In this document: positions 46,628 to 57,018 of the stretch, in pieces | Numbering within the stretch: the stretch's first letter is position 1 | Layout of the letters: every line of letters begins with the position of its first letter | Source of the DNA: Brettanomyces bruxellensis | Lineage: Eukaryota > Ascomycota > Pichiomycetes > Pichiales > Pichiaceae | Assembly (NCBI RefSeq): GCF_011074885.1 | Contig: NC_054684.1 | Location: forward strand, 310,001-374,000 | Direction: 5' to 3' | Length of the DNA stretch: 64,000 bases | Notes under the pieces: generated by a model | The model's database searches: none | What the model saw: the letters and a program-made list of their open reading frames with translations, nothing else | What the model was told of the DNA's origin: nothing | Translations under genes and position numbers: made by a program

Positions 46628-48421
46628 ATGACTGCAAACGGGATCCGTAAAAGGGGAAGGCCCCGTAAACAGAAAAAAACATCTACGAGTGATGATGACG
46701 AATATACTGATTCGATGGATACACATAAGCGAACGGTGAGCACTAAAAACAAAGAAAGCCCTGAGTTGACAGCTGATTTGAAGGAAAAAATTGAACAGGA
46801 GTATTTTTCAACACCACAATTGCTTTCTTACAATCCATGGCACTCGACAACATCAAATGGATCACATAACTCGTATAATCCCGAGGTGAAGTTTATGCAC
46901 TTCAATGGCATGACAAAACAGTACAAAGCAAAGTTCAAAGCCAGCTCCTTCGGTTTCACCAATTTTTTTTCTCCAGATATCAAGGAAACTTCTGGTAGAA
47001 AATACAACGCTTTTCCTTCTTTTCCGGATTCAATATCCAATTGTGTGGAGGAGTCTCTTGAGGCTTCAACATTTCAATCGAAAGTTCCGTTATCAAGCAC
47101 GTTTGATCTTCGTGTGAATACAAATTCGTTAGTCAAGCTTACAAGAAATTCAAGTCTGAAGTTTCCAAAGGATGAAAACATGAGAACTGGCTGTGTTCTA
47201 AATTGTGGAGGACTACCGATTACCTCGGTTTGGTTTGACAAAAGGCTTTCGTCCGACAAGTCAAACATTTGCTATCTATTTGTATCTGTGATGCCAACAA
47301 AGCAAACTGTTCCATCAAAATTGTCGTCGACAGATCTCAAAAGTTTATCCCTTTCCGACTTTGATTCTTTTGATTCTACCTTGATAGTGTATAGATATGA
47401 TACGGACGAACAATTATTACAGCCAGTGAAAAACATACTTACAGAATATGGAGCCATAATTGAGATGAAGCAACTTCTAAGTTCTGACCCCGAGTCTAGT
47501 CTTATCGCCTGTGTGAATTCCGATGGAACCGCATTTGTTGTTAAGGTCGACGAAGCATTTCTAAAAGGTCCTCGATATTCAAGACTTGTGAAACCTTCGA
47601 TCACTCTATGCTTCACAGAAAAAGATCTATCATTGAAGATATTATGTTGTTCGTGGACTTCCAGACATACCATACTCGTTGGAACGAGTGAGGGATGTGT
47701 CGCTGAATTTGACATAACTGATACAAATCAACCTTTGTATATTCTGCCGCTTCACGTTCCCTCAGTATTAGCAGTTCAATCGGACTATGGTTCCGACTTG
47801 TATGGCCCAGAGCCTTGCAAGCCTCGCTCTGACAACATTTTTTTATCAAGTGGGGATTTAAATGTACTTTTATTAGATTTGAATGATCCGGCGAGAGTGA
47901 TAGAAGGACCCAAGTTCAGAATTCCAGTTTCGAATGTGTGTTATTCCTCTATTATTAATGGATTCATCTATGCCGATGGTACAAGAACATTGAAATACAG
48001 TACGGTTAGGGATTCATCCACATCATTGAAAATTCGAGTTTATGATGAACCACCTCAATCGGTATGCTGCTCTGACTATTCACCGTTGGTTATTGCAGGC
48101 TGTTCCAATGGAAATGTTAGATTATTAAATTTTTGCAACCATGTAGGTCAGCCATTGAAAAGCGAAAATGCTGCTAGTTTGAGGATATACAAATTGTCCA
48201 CGATTCGTGAGGGAGGTGACCAATTTCAATTAAACATTGGTTATTCGCTGGATAGGACTGACGAGCCCACCACAGAATATCATCCATACGAGAATTCTCT
48301 TACAGTAACATCCTGTTCAATCATGGACCGTCCGGATATGAACAATATTATATTCTCCTGCTATGCTAATGGCCTATTAATAGTGGAGAAGCTACAAGAC
48401 GTGATACAAGAGTATAAATAG
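46628..48421 (+). CDS. TFC6: TFIIIC subunit tau91
   Basis: Tfc6 is the WD40 subunit of the Pol III factor TFIIIC, cooperating with tau138 in B-box recognition of tRNA genes. The 597-residue protein begins with an AT-hook-like basic motif (RKRGRPRKQK, residues 7-16) and an acidic stretch. A long beta-rich body with WD40-type strands follows (LKILCCSWTSRHTILVGTSEGCVAEFDI; CCSDYSPLVIAGCSNGNVRLLNF). The order of AT hook, acidic segment and propeller fits Tfc6 (672 residues in Saccharomyces). Assignment is by architecture and partial similarity. Confidence 0.8.
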   Translation: MTANGIRKRGRPRKQKKTSTSDDDEYTDSMDTHKRTVSTKNKESPELTADLKEKIEQEYFSTPQLLSYNPWHSTTSNGSHNSYNPEVKFMHFNGMTKQYKAKFKASSFGFTNFFSPDIKETSGRKYNAFPSFPDSISNCVEESLEASTFQSKVPLSSTFDLRVNTNSLVKLTRNSSLKFPKDENMRTGCVLNCGGLPITSVWFDKRLSSDKSNICYLFVSVMPTKQTVPSKLSSTDLKSLSLSDFDSFDSTLIVYRYDTDEQLLQPVKNILTEYGAIIEMKQLLSSDPESSLIACVNSDGTAFVVKVDEAFLKGPRYSRLVKPSITLCFTEKDLSLKILCCSWTSRHTILVGTSEGCVAEFDITDTNQPLYILPLHVPSVLAVQSDYGSDLYGPEPCKPRSDNIFLSSGDLNVLLLDLNDPARVIEGPKFRIPVSNVCYSSIINGFIYADGTRTLKYSTVRDSSTSLKIRVYDEPPQSVCCSDYSPLVIAGCSNGNVRLLNFCNHVGQPLKSENAASLRIYKLSTIREGGDQFQLNIGYSLDRTDEPTTEYHPYENSLTVTSCSIMDRPDMNNIIFSCYANGLLIVEKLQDVIQEYK

Positions 48422-48508
48422 ACCATATCTGGGAACCATCAGGATATTTAAATCACATAATTGTATCCATTGTATTATAGTTTAATGTATTTCGAAAGTT
48501 TAAACCTT

Positions 48509-49816
48509 CTACCAGTAAGATGGAAAGTCTGCATTAACATCCTTTTTCCACAAATCGAGACCTCCTATGACATCCTTAACATCTTCGAAGTTACGTTCCA
48601 GCAGGATCTTTGTGCTTAGTTGAGAGTCGTTACCAAAGCGGCATATCACATATGTTTTCTTGTGTGGATCCAAACCCTCCAACACACTTTTCGACCTCGA
48701 AAGATCATCGTATGGAATGTTGATTGAACCATCAATATGGGAAATATCGTACTGAATACGAGGCCTCACATCTAGCAAAGGGTTTAGATGCTCCACATCC
48801 GAGAAATCAACCTTAGATAACTGCTTTGCTGTTATTCGTTGGGTTTGTGGGTTCAACACATTGTAATTCATAGCCCCACACCATCCTTTATAATCTATGA
48901 CACCTTGCTCTATTTTCTCTCTGGTGATTTCACGAACATCTGGGTTACAGACCTTACACTTTGGCATCCGTGAGCGCATCCTGAAAGTCCGTAGCTTCTG
49001 ACCTGGAGCAAATCCCGAGTAAAGCGTAAGGAATGGATGGAAGTTTTCCTGTGTATAAAAGCCAACCACACACTTTAATGCCTCCACAGCCATCATTGTA
49101 CCTAATACTCCAATACACGGTCCAATGACTCCACCGTTTGAGCATGATGTGACAGTATTTGGAGGAGGTGGGGTGGGGTAAAAGCATCTATAACATGGCC
49201 CTTGTTTGTGAAAGTTCAAGATAGTAAGCTGCCCTTCAGTTCTAAGGCCAGAACCTGATATGATCGTCTTTCCTAAAAGAACGCAGGTATCATTTATGAG
49301 GTACCTGCTGGCTGGTGTATCAGTACAGTCCAGAACAAGATCATAAGGCTCTACTATCTGAAAGCTGTTCAAGTTAGTCAGGGCCACAGGGTATGTAACA
49401 ACCTCGATATTTGAATTTAACAATCTCATTTTTATCCTGGCCGACTCTGCCTTATTCAGATTCAAAGTAGATGTATCGTGAATTATTTGTCTGTGCAAGT
49501 TCGTTCTATCCACCACATCATTATCAACGATACCAATTTTTCCGACACCGGCCGCTGCAAGGTACAACAAAGCTGGAGACCCCAATCCTCCAGCTCCGAT
49601 AACCAAAATTTTTGAATTCTTCAGCTTAAGCTGTGAGGATAAACCTCCAAATTCAGGAACTTGCATTTGACGACCATAACGACGGTATTCTTCTAAGGAT
49701 AGAGCACACACACTTTTCTTATTGTCATTCAGTTTTTGAGCCTTTAGCTCCTTGTTTTCCTTCTTTAAAGCTTCGATCTCTCTTCTAAGTTCTGCCTCCT
49801 TGTTCACTGTCATCAT
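48509..49816 (-). CDS. UBA4: Ubiquitin-like activating enzyme Uba4 (tRNA thiolation/urmylation)
   Basis: Uba4 adenylates and thiocarboxylates Urm1, feeding sulfur to wobble uridine thiolation of tRNA and protein urmylation. The 435-residue protein has a short coiled coil (residues 1-35), then an E1-like ThiF domain with the nucleotide site GAGGLGSPALLYLAAAGVG and VDRTNLHRQ. Zinc cysteines are in CYRCFYP and CKVC, and an active-site region is at TSCSNGGV. The C-terminal rhodanese domain has its catalytic Cys in VICRFGNDSQ near residue 390. Two ATGs begin the frame (MMTV); I used the first. Confidence 0.95.
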   Translation of the reverse strand: MMTVNKEAELRREIEALKKENKELKAQKLNDNKKSVCALSLEEYRRYGRQMQVPEFGGLSSQLKLKNSKILVIGAGGLGSPALLYLAAAGVGKIGIVDNDVVDRTNLHRQIIHDTSTLNLNKAESARIKMRLLNSNIEVVTYPVALTNLNSFQIVEPYDLVLDCTDTPASRYLINDTCVLLGKTIISGSGLRTEGQLTILNFHKQGPCYRCFYPTPPPPNTVTSCSNGGVIGPCIGVLGTMMAVEALKCVVGFYTQENFHPFLTLYSGFAPGQKLRTFRMRSRMPKCKVCNPDVREITREKIEQGVIDYKGWCGAMNYNVLNPQTQRITAKQLSKVDFSDVEHLNPLLDVRPRIQYDISHIDGSINIPYDDLSRSKSVLEGLDPHKKTYVICRFGNDSQLSTKILLERNFEDVKDVIGGLDLWKKDVNADFPSYW

Positions 49817-50132
49817 GGCAAACCTTATTTACACAATATTCGATGACCAGGCTTATCTCAGATTTATGTTAACTGTACATCGATGAAAAACGCTTGGGCC
49901 AGGCTTTATACGACGAATACGGATCAAAGTGAAAAACTACGGGGATTGAAAAATGGAGAAAAAAAAAAATTTTATTATGCTAGATGAAGAGCAATGATAG
50001 ACAGTCAGTCAGTCGTCAGCTTACTGATGTGTGTCAATTTATTCACAAATATTTACACAATATTATGTAACATCCAACCTCTCTATTCACGGTCCCCTCA
50101 GTACCTCATCATGCCATCATTATCAAAGGTGT
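49817..50132. promoter_or_regulatory. UBA4 upstream region
   Basis: This 316-bp spacer between tandem minus-strand genes has an A-rich tract near 49960. No gene or named motif is seen. Confidence 0.4.
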
Positions 50133-50774
50133 TTAAACGACCTTTTGCTTAACAAAGTAACTCTTTAGGTAAGATACCTGCCAGAATCCAATAGCAACAA
50201 GTACAACGACCTGAATGCAAGTCCATTTGACACTGTTGTAGTTAACAGATTCAGAGATATCCCTGAATGCGGCTTCCTTAACCCTGAAAAGACTTTGCTC
50301 CCTTCTGATCTTCAGAAGCCTCTCAACCAACACATTAGTCTTCATGGTTAAGTAATTCACATCCTCATCCCTTCTCGAATCGACCAAAGGTTTGGCATCT
50401 CCAACGGCCAGATCCAAATATATCCTGTGTTTGCTACGCTTACTCCAATTTGTATGTCTAGGGGTAATACAGAATCTATGCTCACCCGAATCAAGTGATG
50501 TAAACGTAAACTGACCAATTGGTGAATTCTTTTGAGACACAACTCTGTGATTATTATCAAATGTCTCATCCACAGTAATTTCCACTTGCAAATGCTCGGA
50601 TTTCACGTAATCTTTGTTCTGCGTGTCGTATTCTAATGCTTCATATTTACCAACAACAATAGTGTCTTTTGGTAAATCCTCGTAGAAGCATTTTGTTTCA
50701 TCGGTCTGCACATAGAAATGCAAGCAATTAGCTACCGATGCTAGAAGCAAGAATAATGTAGTATCTAGTTTCAT
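50133..50774 (-). CDS. p24 family cargo receptor (Erp1/Erp5/Erp6-like)
   Basis: p24 proteins cycle between the ER and Golgi in COPII/COPI vesicles and help load GPI-anchored cargo. The 213-residue protein starts with a signal peptide (MKLDTTLFLLLASVANC). A GOLD domain follows with ETKCFYEDLPKDTIVVGKY and the paired-Cys block SLDSGEHRFCI, then a helical stem, one membrane segment (IQVVVLVAIGFWQVSYL) and the short tail KSYFVKQKVV. The ETKCF and SGEHRFC blocks fit the alpha branch (Erp1/5/6). The frame is open to 50810 only through GTG; the ATG at 50774 gives a proper signal peptide. Confidence 0.9.
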   Translation of the reverse strand: MKLDTTLFLLLASVANCLHFYVQTDETKCFYEDLPKDTIVVGKYEALEYDTQNKDYVKSEHLQVEITVDETFDNNHRVVSQKNSPIGQFTFTSLDSGEHRFCITPRHTNWSKRSKHRIYLDLAVGDAKPLVDSRRDEDVNYLTMKTNVLVERLLKIRREQSLFRVKEAAFRDISESVNYNSVKWTCIQVVVLVAIGFWQVSYLKSYFVKQKVV

Positions 50775-51061
50775 AATTAGTCCTAAACTATGAACACAAG
50801 TCAATTGCACCAGCTTAGCATGAAAAAATGCAGGTGTTGGCTTCGTTGTCCTTTCACTGTTCTCAATTTATTGAGTACTCACAGAAGAGAGGGGGGAAAA
50901 AAAACATATTCAGATGAGGGATAAAAAAGTGATTTCGTACTAATAATAGGCAATTCCCGATGACGTAAAGGTACGACGACCGGTGTAATTTTTTTAAAAA
51001 AAGTACCTATATTCTACGAATCAACATTGGTTTCTATAAATCTATTCGTTGTATTATTCCC

Positions 51062-53074
51062 CTACTCATTATTATGATGACGATGATGATTATGATGCTT
51101 ATGAGAATGCTTGTGAACCTCTTTTCTATCACCATTGCTACCATTATTCTTGAGTTTCTTCACATCCTTCACTAAAGCTTTAATTTCTTCTTTATCCTCG
51201 TCTCTTGGATGCTTCTTTCTCTTAGTATCACCATTCTTTTTTAAGTTGTTTTCCTTAGCTCTTTTTTGTCCCTGCCGTATCAACTTTTCCATCACAGTTG
51301 TCTTCTTAAACTCTGGATTGGTTGGATCTATAGCATACTCATGACTCTCGAATATTTCATTGAATCTCGTATCCCCTTCATCAAGCTTGATATCTTCGTC
51401 GATATTCTGAAGTTCGTTTTCCTCCTTTCTCTGCTTTCTGTTTTTCTTCTTCTTGTGCTTTAACTTTTCGGCCTTCATAATATCCTTCATTTTGAAATGC
51501 TGTCTGCCTTCCTTTTCTTCAGTCACACTATCTGAGGCATTTTTCTCGCCCGCATCCTTCATATACCTATTGCCCTTCTTTAAATGCTTCTCCTTCCTCT
51601 CCTCTCTTTCCTTCTTCTTGAGCTCCTTGATCTTTTCTTTTCTCTTCTTCTTTCTCTCCTTCTCCTTATTTCTGTATCTTTCCACTGTAGTCTCCTCCTC
51701 CTCTTCTCCCTTATCTGCAGATTCCTTAGCACCACTTAGTCCAGGAGTGAAAGTCACCTCCATGTCAATATCACTAGCATCGGAATCATCACCCTTACCG
51801 AATGCATCGGTTTCTCCGTTGTGCAAAAGATTCTTAAATTTTGCTTTCAAGTCTTCAACCTTTGAAGCATCATCCTCACTATCACTACTGTCAGATGCCA
51901 AATATGCCTGGAAATCCATATCATCAATTTCCTTTTGGCTGAAAGCACGTGTTGTCATCTCGATTCGTTGAGCGGGAGTTTCATCCCATGTCAATTTCAC
52001 CTTTGAGCTTCGGAGAGCATCAGTGGCAAAGTCGGTGGGTTGATATCCTAAAGGCACCGTATCACAGCTATCTCTTGGTTCAGATTCGGAAAATTCCATA
52101 CCTTCGGGGACATATCTAAGGTCAAACGTGTTTGCGGTGGATTCATACTCCGTACCGTCACAGTTTGTATATATACTCTTTGCACACTCAACACTATCGC
52201 ACACCACAATCGCATAGTAGTATCTAAGTCGCTGCAGCTGGTATTTCCTTAAGGCTTTTGAATTGTAGTCCAGTCCTTCGTCCTCCGTGTACAACTCTTT
52301 AGCAGCTTTTCTAATATCCAATTCACCGTCGTCATCTTCATCTTCCTGGGCATCATCTTCATTATCACTATCAATTTTCTTCTTTTCACCTTTAAATATT
52401 TCCTTTGACGGTCCCTGTGTTTCCTCCTCTTGCATCTTTATTTTACCAAACTCCGAAGGATAAATGGAAATATTTAAAATTTTCCGACCTGCAGGAACAA
52501 ACCCTGAAAATGTGGCAAAGAGATCTTTGGATGTTATGTGATCCCAGTCAAGATTCACGGCAGCAATTCTTTTGGTGGGTTCACCTTCAGGAATACTTTC
52601 TTCCTCCTCAACCTCTTCGAAAACGTCCTTATCGTCATCGTTTGACTGCACAACTTTCTCATCGCTATCTGACTCACTACTTTCTGATTCGCTTGATTCC
52701 TCGGCAGAGACCAAACCCCTTGCTCTTGCCATTATATCAGTTTCATCCTCCTGTTCACTTTCTTCTTGATCTTCTTCTTCACCTCCCTTTTCCTCTGCTT
52801 TCTCATTACTCTTTGTGGAATAAAGCTTATCGAAAGCTTGCGTTTCATTTCCCTCGCCATCGGTAGCCTTATTGATCGCTCTGCCGTATTTATCAACCTT
52901 GGCAGACGATTTTCCTAGTTTAAGATCTTCTTTAGTGAAACGATCATCCAACTGAACCTTCAAGTCTCTACTTTTAGGAGCTCTAAATCTAGGATCACTG
53001 TATATTTGCGCAAATCTTGGGTCCGAAGACTCAAATTCATTCGAACCCTTCTTTTTATTCCCTTTAGATGGCAT
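51062..53074 (-). CDS. ESF1: 18S rRNA processing factor Esf1
   Basis: Esf1 is a nucleolar factor for 18S rRNA maturation in the early 40S pre-ribosome. The 670-residue protein opens with SSDPRFAQIYSDPRFRAPKSRDLKVQLDDRF, typical of the family. It has an acidic Ser/Glu region and a central RRM-like block (KRIAAVNLDWDHITSKDLFATF). A coiled coil of Lys and Glu follows, and the NUC153-type C-terminal motif is DTRFNEIFESHEYAIDPTNPEFKKT. A His-rich tail ends the protein. An RRPE-like TGAAAAATTTT lies 137 bp upstream. It is divergent from RTC5. Confidence 0.95.
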   Translation of the reverse strand: MPSKGNKKKGSNEFESSDPRFAQIYSDPRFRAPKSRDLKVQLDDRFTKEDLKLGKSSAKVDKYGRAINKATDGEGNETQAFDKLYSTKSNEKAEEKGGEEEDQEESEQEDETDIMARARGLVSAEESSESESSESDSDEKVVQSNDDDKDVFEEVEEEESIPEGEPTKRIAAVNLDWDHITSKDLFATFSGFVPAGRKILNISIYPSEFGKIKMQEEETQGPSKEIFKGEKKKIDSDNEDDAQEDEDDDGELDIRKAAKELYTEDEGLDYNSKALRKYQLQRLRYYYAIVVCDSVECAKSIYTNCDGTEYESTANTFDLRYVPEGMEFSESEPRDSCDTVPLGYQPTDFATDALRSSKVKLTWDETPAQRIEMTTRAFSQKEIDDMDFQAYLASDSSDSEDDASKVEDLKAKFKNLLHNGETDAFGKGDDSDASDIDMEVTFTPGLSGAKESADKGEEEEETTVERYRNKEKERKKKRKEKIKELKKKEREERKEKHLKKGNRYMKDAGEKNASDSVTEEKEGRQHFKMKDIMKAEKLKHKKKKNRKQRKEENELQNIDEDIKLDEGDTRFNEIFESHEYAIDPTNPEFKKTTVMEKLIRQGQKRAKENNLKKNGDTKRKKHPRDEDKEEIKALVKDVKKLKNNGSNGDRKEVHKHSHKHHNHHRHHNNE

Positions 53075-53530
53075 TTTCCCCTTAAATTCTTTCTGCTCCT
53101 GTTTTTAATCTCAAGAAATATTTACTGTGTGGGCGAGCAATCATAGTACCAAGCAGCTTCGACTGGGTTTTATCTTCATGTTAGATGTATGAAACTTGAA
53201 CTTTATTACATGAAAAATTTTGACTTATAATTTGTGTAAGGATGTTGTTTTAATTTTAAGGAACTCCGAAACTATCTCAGCTGCTCATACAATTACTATT
53301 TTTTTCTGTTAATAAGCATGGTCAGCACAAGTCAGATGCATCATTTATAAATGATTACAGAATATAATCTTTGTACCTTTAAATCGGTCCATAATTTTGC
53401 AAAATAATATCCTTTTCCGCTATTCAATAATTTGTATTGATACCAAAGTGTTTATTGATGCAATACATTTGTATCCGATAATCAGCTGTCCTTTATCGGA
53501 TTGGATGCATTGGCAATTGGCGCTATTAAA
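53075..53530. promoter_or_regulatory. Divergent promoter of ESF1 and RTC5
   Basis: This 456-bp AT-rich region contains the RRPE-like element on the ESF1 side. The RTC5 frame is open from a TTG at 53501. Confidence 0.5.
53211..53221 (+). promoter_or_regulatory. RRPE-like element (TGAAAAATTTT) upstream of ESF1
   Basis: Full match to the RRPE core, 137 bp upstream of the ESF1 start. Confidence 0.6.
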
Positions 53531-55357
53531 ATGGGCCAAACATTCAGCAATGCTCAAACTTCACCGAAGTTAGCAAACGATGACAATACAAAAACAAAGC
53601 ATGCTCGCCTATTGGAATTACCAAATCTCTTTAATTCAAACGTCAGAAAGTTGTATAGTCCTATAGAACTATTATGCCTTAAGAAGAATCTTGGTCTTCC
53701 CAAATTAACTTCCAACACCAATATTTCCAAAGCGAAGCTTTTAGAGACCATTGGAATTCCAAGTGATTCTATGATAGGGGAAATTGTGTTCACTATCATA
53801 AGACAACTTTCATACTTTTTTTCCTCAGATTGCTCAGGTTTTTCCGAAACAGATTTGATTTCTGTTTTCGGTATTCTTAAAGCAGCTGCAATTTTGAACC
53901 CTGAGAAGTCTTTAAAATTAATTGGGAACAGGAGACTTAAAATCGAAATCGTTATTCTCTGTTTTTCGACAGATCGTTTCGACATTTTGCAGGATTCACA
54001 TACTGGTATCGTGGATTCAACCACAAGTGATATCATAGAAATCCCTGTTATTGGTAACAGTGTCATGTGGTCTGAATTTCAGCAACTACTACATTCTGTG
54101 GAGTGCCATATCAATTCTACTAATGTGTCGGCAAGCAAATTACTCTCGATTATTCAACTATGCCTTCTCCTTTCAACAATAGTCTTGGGCCAAAATAAGT
54201 CGCTTCCACTCTCGAAGCTTTATAATTTGAAAGATGGCAAATTGTGGGGTTTATTTCATGATACTGCTTTGTGCATTCTTAGATCCTGTGACCTATCATT
54301 ATCAGCCAATAATTATAATGAAAAAGATATCTGTGGAAGACAATTCGTGGACTTGATATGTAATCCTGAGAAACCACAAGCTGTCACTTTCCCCTATTTG
54401 CTAGAACCATTTTGCCATGTACTAGATTCACTTTTTTATGACAAGCTTAACGGTGTGGAACCACTATTGGGTGCTCAAAATCTTTCGAGAATATTAGATA
54501 GGCCACGATTGGCACAGTTGGCAACTGTATTACCGGCAGATAATGTTTATTTCGGACTACAGAAAATGTATATAGCCTCAAACGATGGCTTTTCTATTAG
54601 CGCTTTGGAGAATAGGATTTTCAAGTGGATGGCACCTACTGTCATGCTAATCAAAGGTAAAACATCTCATGAATCTCAAAAATTGCGTACAGGTCATTAT
54701 GATGCTAGTTGTTCGTCTGGTATGACAAGCGCTTTTGAAAGGGAATTTCCAAAGTTTTATCCAACAGATGACCTCTCACTACCAAAGAATGATGACTTTG
54801 AACGTGAACATGAAGTATTGTTTGCGGTTTATACTAAGAAACCTTGGAAAATTAGCAACAAAGTGTGCTTTGGAGACAATTCTTCATATATACTACAGAT
54901 GGCCCAAAGGCAAATAATTTGTCGATCTTCAGGTGTAAAGGACAACTTTGCATACTTTTCAAACGTCGGTGGAGGAGTTGGATTTGGATCGCAACCTCCT
55001 TTAGTTAAAAATTCGGTGGCTTTTTATCGACCTGGAGAGGTCTCGTTAACGTTAGACAGTGGCTTGGAATATGGAAACTTTAGGCATCTTTCTGTACCAG
55101 GAACATTTGAAAGAGGTTCTTGTTATTTATTACGGGAAAATACTCCCGAGTATGAAGTATTTTTCCATGTTACTAATATCGAAGTATGGGGATGTGGCTC
55201 TGAAAGTGAGCTTGAAGAACAGAAAAAGAGATGGGACTGGGAAAATCGTGAAGCTGCATCAAGAAAGCAACTCAACAGTGTGACATGGGATGATGGTCGA
55301 GCACTTTTGGAAATGGCAGGTCTTGTTGGTAAGAATCAATATGGGGGTAGTATGTAG
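53531..55357 (+). CDS. RTC5: TLDc-domain protein Rtc5
   Basis: Rtc5 is a TLDc protein linked to the vacuolar V-ATPase in yeast. The 608-residue product starts MGQTFSNAQ at 53531; the frame is open to 53501 only through TTG. Gly2 followed by a Ser at position 6 is a consensus N-myristoylation signal, as in the yeast protein (MGQSSS). The C-terminal TLDc domain covers roughly residues 400-580, with VYTKKPWKISNKVCFGD, FSNVGGGVGFGSQPPL and IEVWGCGSESELEEQKK. The C-terminus RALLEMAGLVGKNQYGGSM is almost identical to yeast. The N-terminal half is helical. Confidence 0.92.
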   Translation: MGQTFSNAQTSPKLANDDNTKTKHARLLELPNLFNSNVRKLYSPIELLCLKKNLGLPKLTSNTNISKAKLLETIGIPSDSMIGEIVFTIIRQLSYFFSSDCSGFSETDLISVFGILKAAAILNPEKSLKLIGNRRLKIEIVILCFSTDRFDILQDSHTGIVDSTTSDIIEIPVIGNSVMWSEFQQLLHSVECHINSTNVSASKLLSIIQLCLLLSTIVLGQNKSLPLSKLYNLKDGKLWGLFHDTALCILRSCDLSLSANNYNEKDICGRQFVDLICNPEKPQAVTFPYLLEPFCHVLDSLFYDKLNGVEPLLGAQNLSRILDRPRLAQLATVLPADNVYFGLQKMYIASNDGFSISALENRIFKWMAPTVMLIKGKTSHESQKLRTGHYDASCSSGMTSAFEREFPKFYPTDDLSLPKNDDFEREHEVLFAVYTKKPWKISNKVCFGDNSSYILQMAQRQIICRSSGVKDNFAYFSNVGGGVGFGSQPPLVKNSVAFYRPGEVSLTLDSGLEYGNFRHLSVPGTFERGSCYLLRENTPEYEVFFHVTNIEVWGCGSESELEEQKKRWDWENREAASRKQLNSVTWDDGRALLEMAGLVGKNQYGGSM

Positions 55358-55479
55358 ATGCCATCAATAATTTCGATAAACAATTTACGTTTCACTTACT
55401 GAGAGAAGGCAAAGAATGCTTGTACAAGTGTAAATATATTATGTGTGTATTACTCTAGGATTGAAATGACTATATTGGA

Positions 55480-57006
55480 TCAGCTTTTATGCCTGTGCGA
55501 TTTTTTAACCAACCGTTTCTTCACATTTTTATTCATTTTAGTCTTCCTTCTTTCTCTATTCTTTTCCTTGGCCGCCTTCTTTCTTCTTCGCTTCTCCTCT
55601 TTATCTTCAAATCTTTTTAGCTTGGGTATTTTACTTTCTTCCTTCTCTTCATTATCACACGAGTCCGAATCATAATCGCTGCTGGTTGTATTCTTATCAT
55701 CATCCTGAATTTCGCGTCCTTCTTCCTGATCCCTTGGAACTGTACAGTCCAAAGTACGCAAAACATCGGGAGCTACCAAATCTGTTAATGTATCAACATG
55801 TCCTTCGCTAAATCTTTTAAAGTCCCTCTCCTCTAATCCACGCAAGGATGTGACGAGATGTAATGACCGGAACACTTCATCCTTCTGGTTTTGCTCAACA
55901 TCGTCAACAGTCTTCAATGGAATCTCATTTAGCTGTTTCCGCAGATGTTTATTATCCTCTTTTGGTATTTCACCGCTGGGATCCATTTGTGACCACGGAT
56001 CAATTATAAACTTAAAAATCAATCGCTCAGGGTAAACATTAATCTTCTTCACTCTGGAAAAAAAGTCATTCACATTCTTGATATCCATCCTCAAGAAGTC
56101 CATGGCCATGGGATGTTCAGGCTCAACACTCTGAGAAACGTCAAAAATGTAGAGCTCTTTGTCATGCACTATGGTGTTATATTCACTGAGATCTGCATGA
56201 ACCAAACGACACTTCTGAAACATCAGCCTCATATCGACCACAAGTCTTTGGTAAAATTCAGCCACCTCATCTATATCTGCAAACGGATAGTCTTTTAAGC
56301 GCGGCGAAGGTCCACCACCATCCTCTGAAAGGTATTCCATTACAAGAACGTGTGACTTTAAATCGACAGGTTCAGGTGACGGGATGCCACTTGAGTGAAG
56401 TCTCTTCAAGTTTCTGAACTCTTTTTCTGCCCATGTACGGACCATTTTTCTTGGATTTGACTGGTTCTTAGTTCCTCTAAAGCGGAATTCTCCATCCACG
56501 TATCTCTCTCTATCTTTAAACACCAAGATAGACGTTTTGTAGATCTTAATTGCATATTGCTTTCCTGTCGTGGAATTTTCTGCGTGATAAACATTGGCCT
56601 CTTTTCCCGTGGATATACAACCATTTATCTTAGTTATTGTTCCATTTTTAAAGAGTTTTGAAAGAAATCGAAGAGTTCTGGGATCAAGCACCTGATCAAC
56701 CGTCGCCCTCTCTGAGCGATCTCTTGTTATTCTATGCGATCCACCTAAATACTGATCCACGTTTATTTTATCGGCATATCTGTCTAATATATCTGCGCTC
56801 TCATGGATGTTCTGAGTGTGATTACCATATGCGTGAGTTCTATTACCAGTGTCTAAAACGGTATTCAGGGCATTTTCCGTCTCCGAAAATTCTTCATCAG
56901 AGCTTTCGTAGCTCTCATTTGCGTCTGTCATTGTGTCCAGACTCTGTTTCTTCAATGGTATTTGCTTTGGTGCTGTTGTCTGTGTGTTGAATCCAAAGTT
57001 GACCAT
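55480..57006 (-). CDS. RIO1: Atypical protein kinase Rio1
   Basis: Rio1 is an atypical kinase/ATPase needed for the last steps of 40S maturation in the cytoplasm. The 508-residue protein has the ATP-binding loop STGKEANVYHA, the catalytic loop LVHADLSEYNTI and the metal-binding IFDVSQSVEPEHPMAMDFLRMD. All key residues (Lys, Asp, Asn, Asp) are present. A long charged C-terminal tail rich in Lys and Arg ends the protein. Its start is 200 bp from KEI1 in the opposite direction. An RRPE-like TGAAAATTTTA lies 13 bases upstream of the ATG. Confidence 0.96.
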   Translation of the reverse strand: MVNFGFNTQTTAPKQIPLKKQSLDTMTDANESYESSDEEFSETENALNTVLDTGNRTHAYGNHTQNIHESADILDRYADKINVDQYLGGSHRITRDRSERATVDQVLDPRTLRFLSKLFKNGTITKINGCISTGKEANVYHAENSTTGKQYAIKIYKTSILVFKDRERYVDGEFRFRGTKNQSNPRKMVRTWAEKEFRNLKRLHSSGIPSPEPVDLKSHVLVMEYLSEDGGGPSPRLKDYPFADIDEVAEFYQRLVVDMRLMFQKCRLVHADLSEYNTIVHDKELYIFDVSQSVEPEHPMAMDFLRMDIKNVNDFFSRVKKINVYPERLIFKFIIDPWSQMDPSGEIPKEDNKHLRKQLNEIPLKTVDDVEQNQKDEVFRSLHLVTSLRGLEERDFKRFSEGHVDTLTDLVAPDVLRTLDCTVPRDQEEGREIQDDDKNTTSSDYDSDSCDNEEKEESKIPKLKRFEDKEEKRRRKKAAKEKNRERRKTKMNKNVKKRLVKKSHRHKS

Positions 57007-57018
57007 GTTCGGAAGTCC

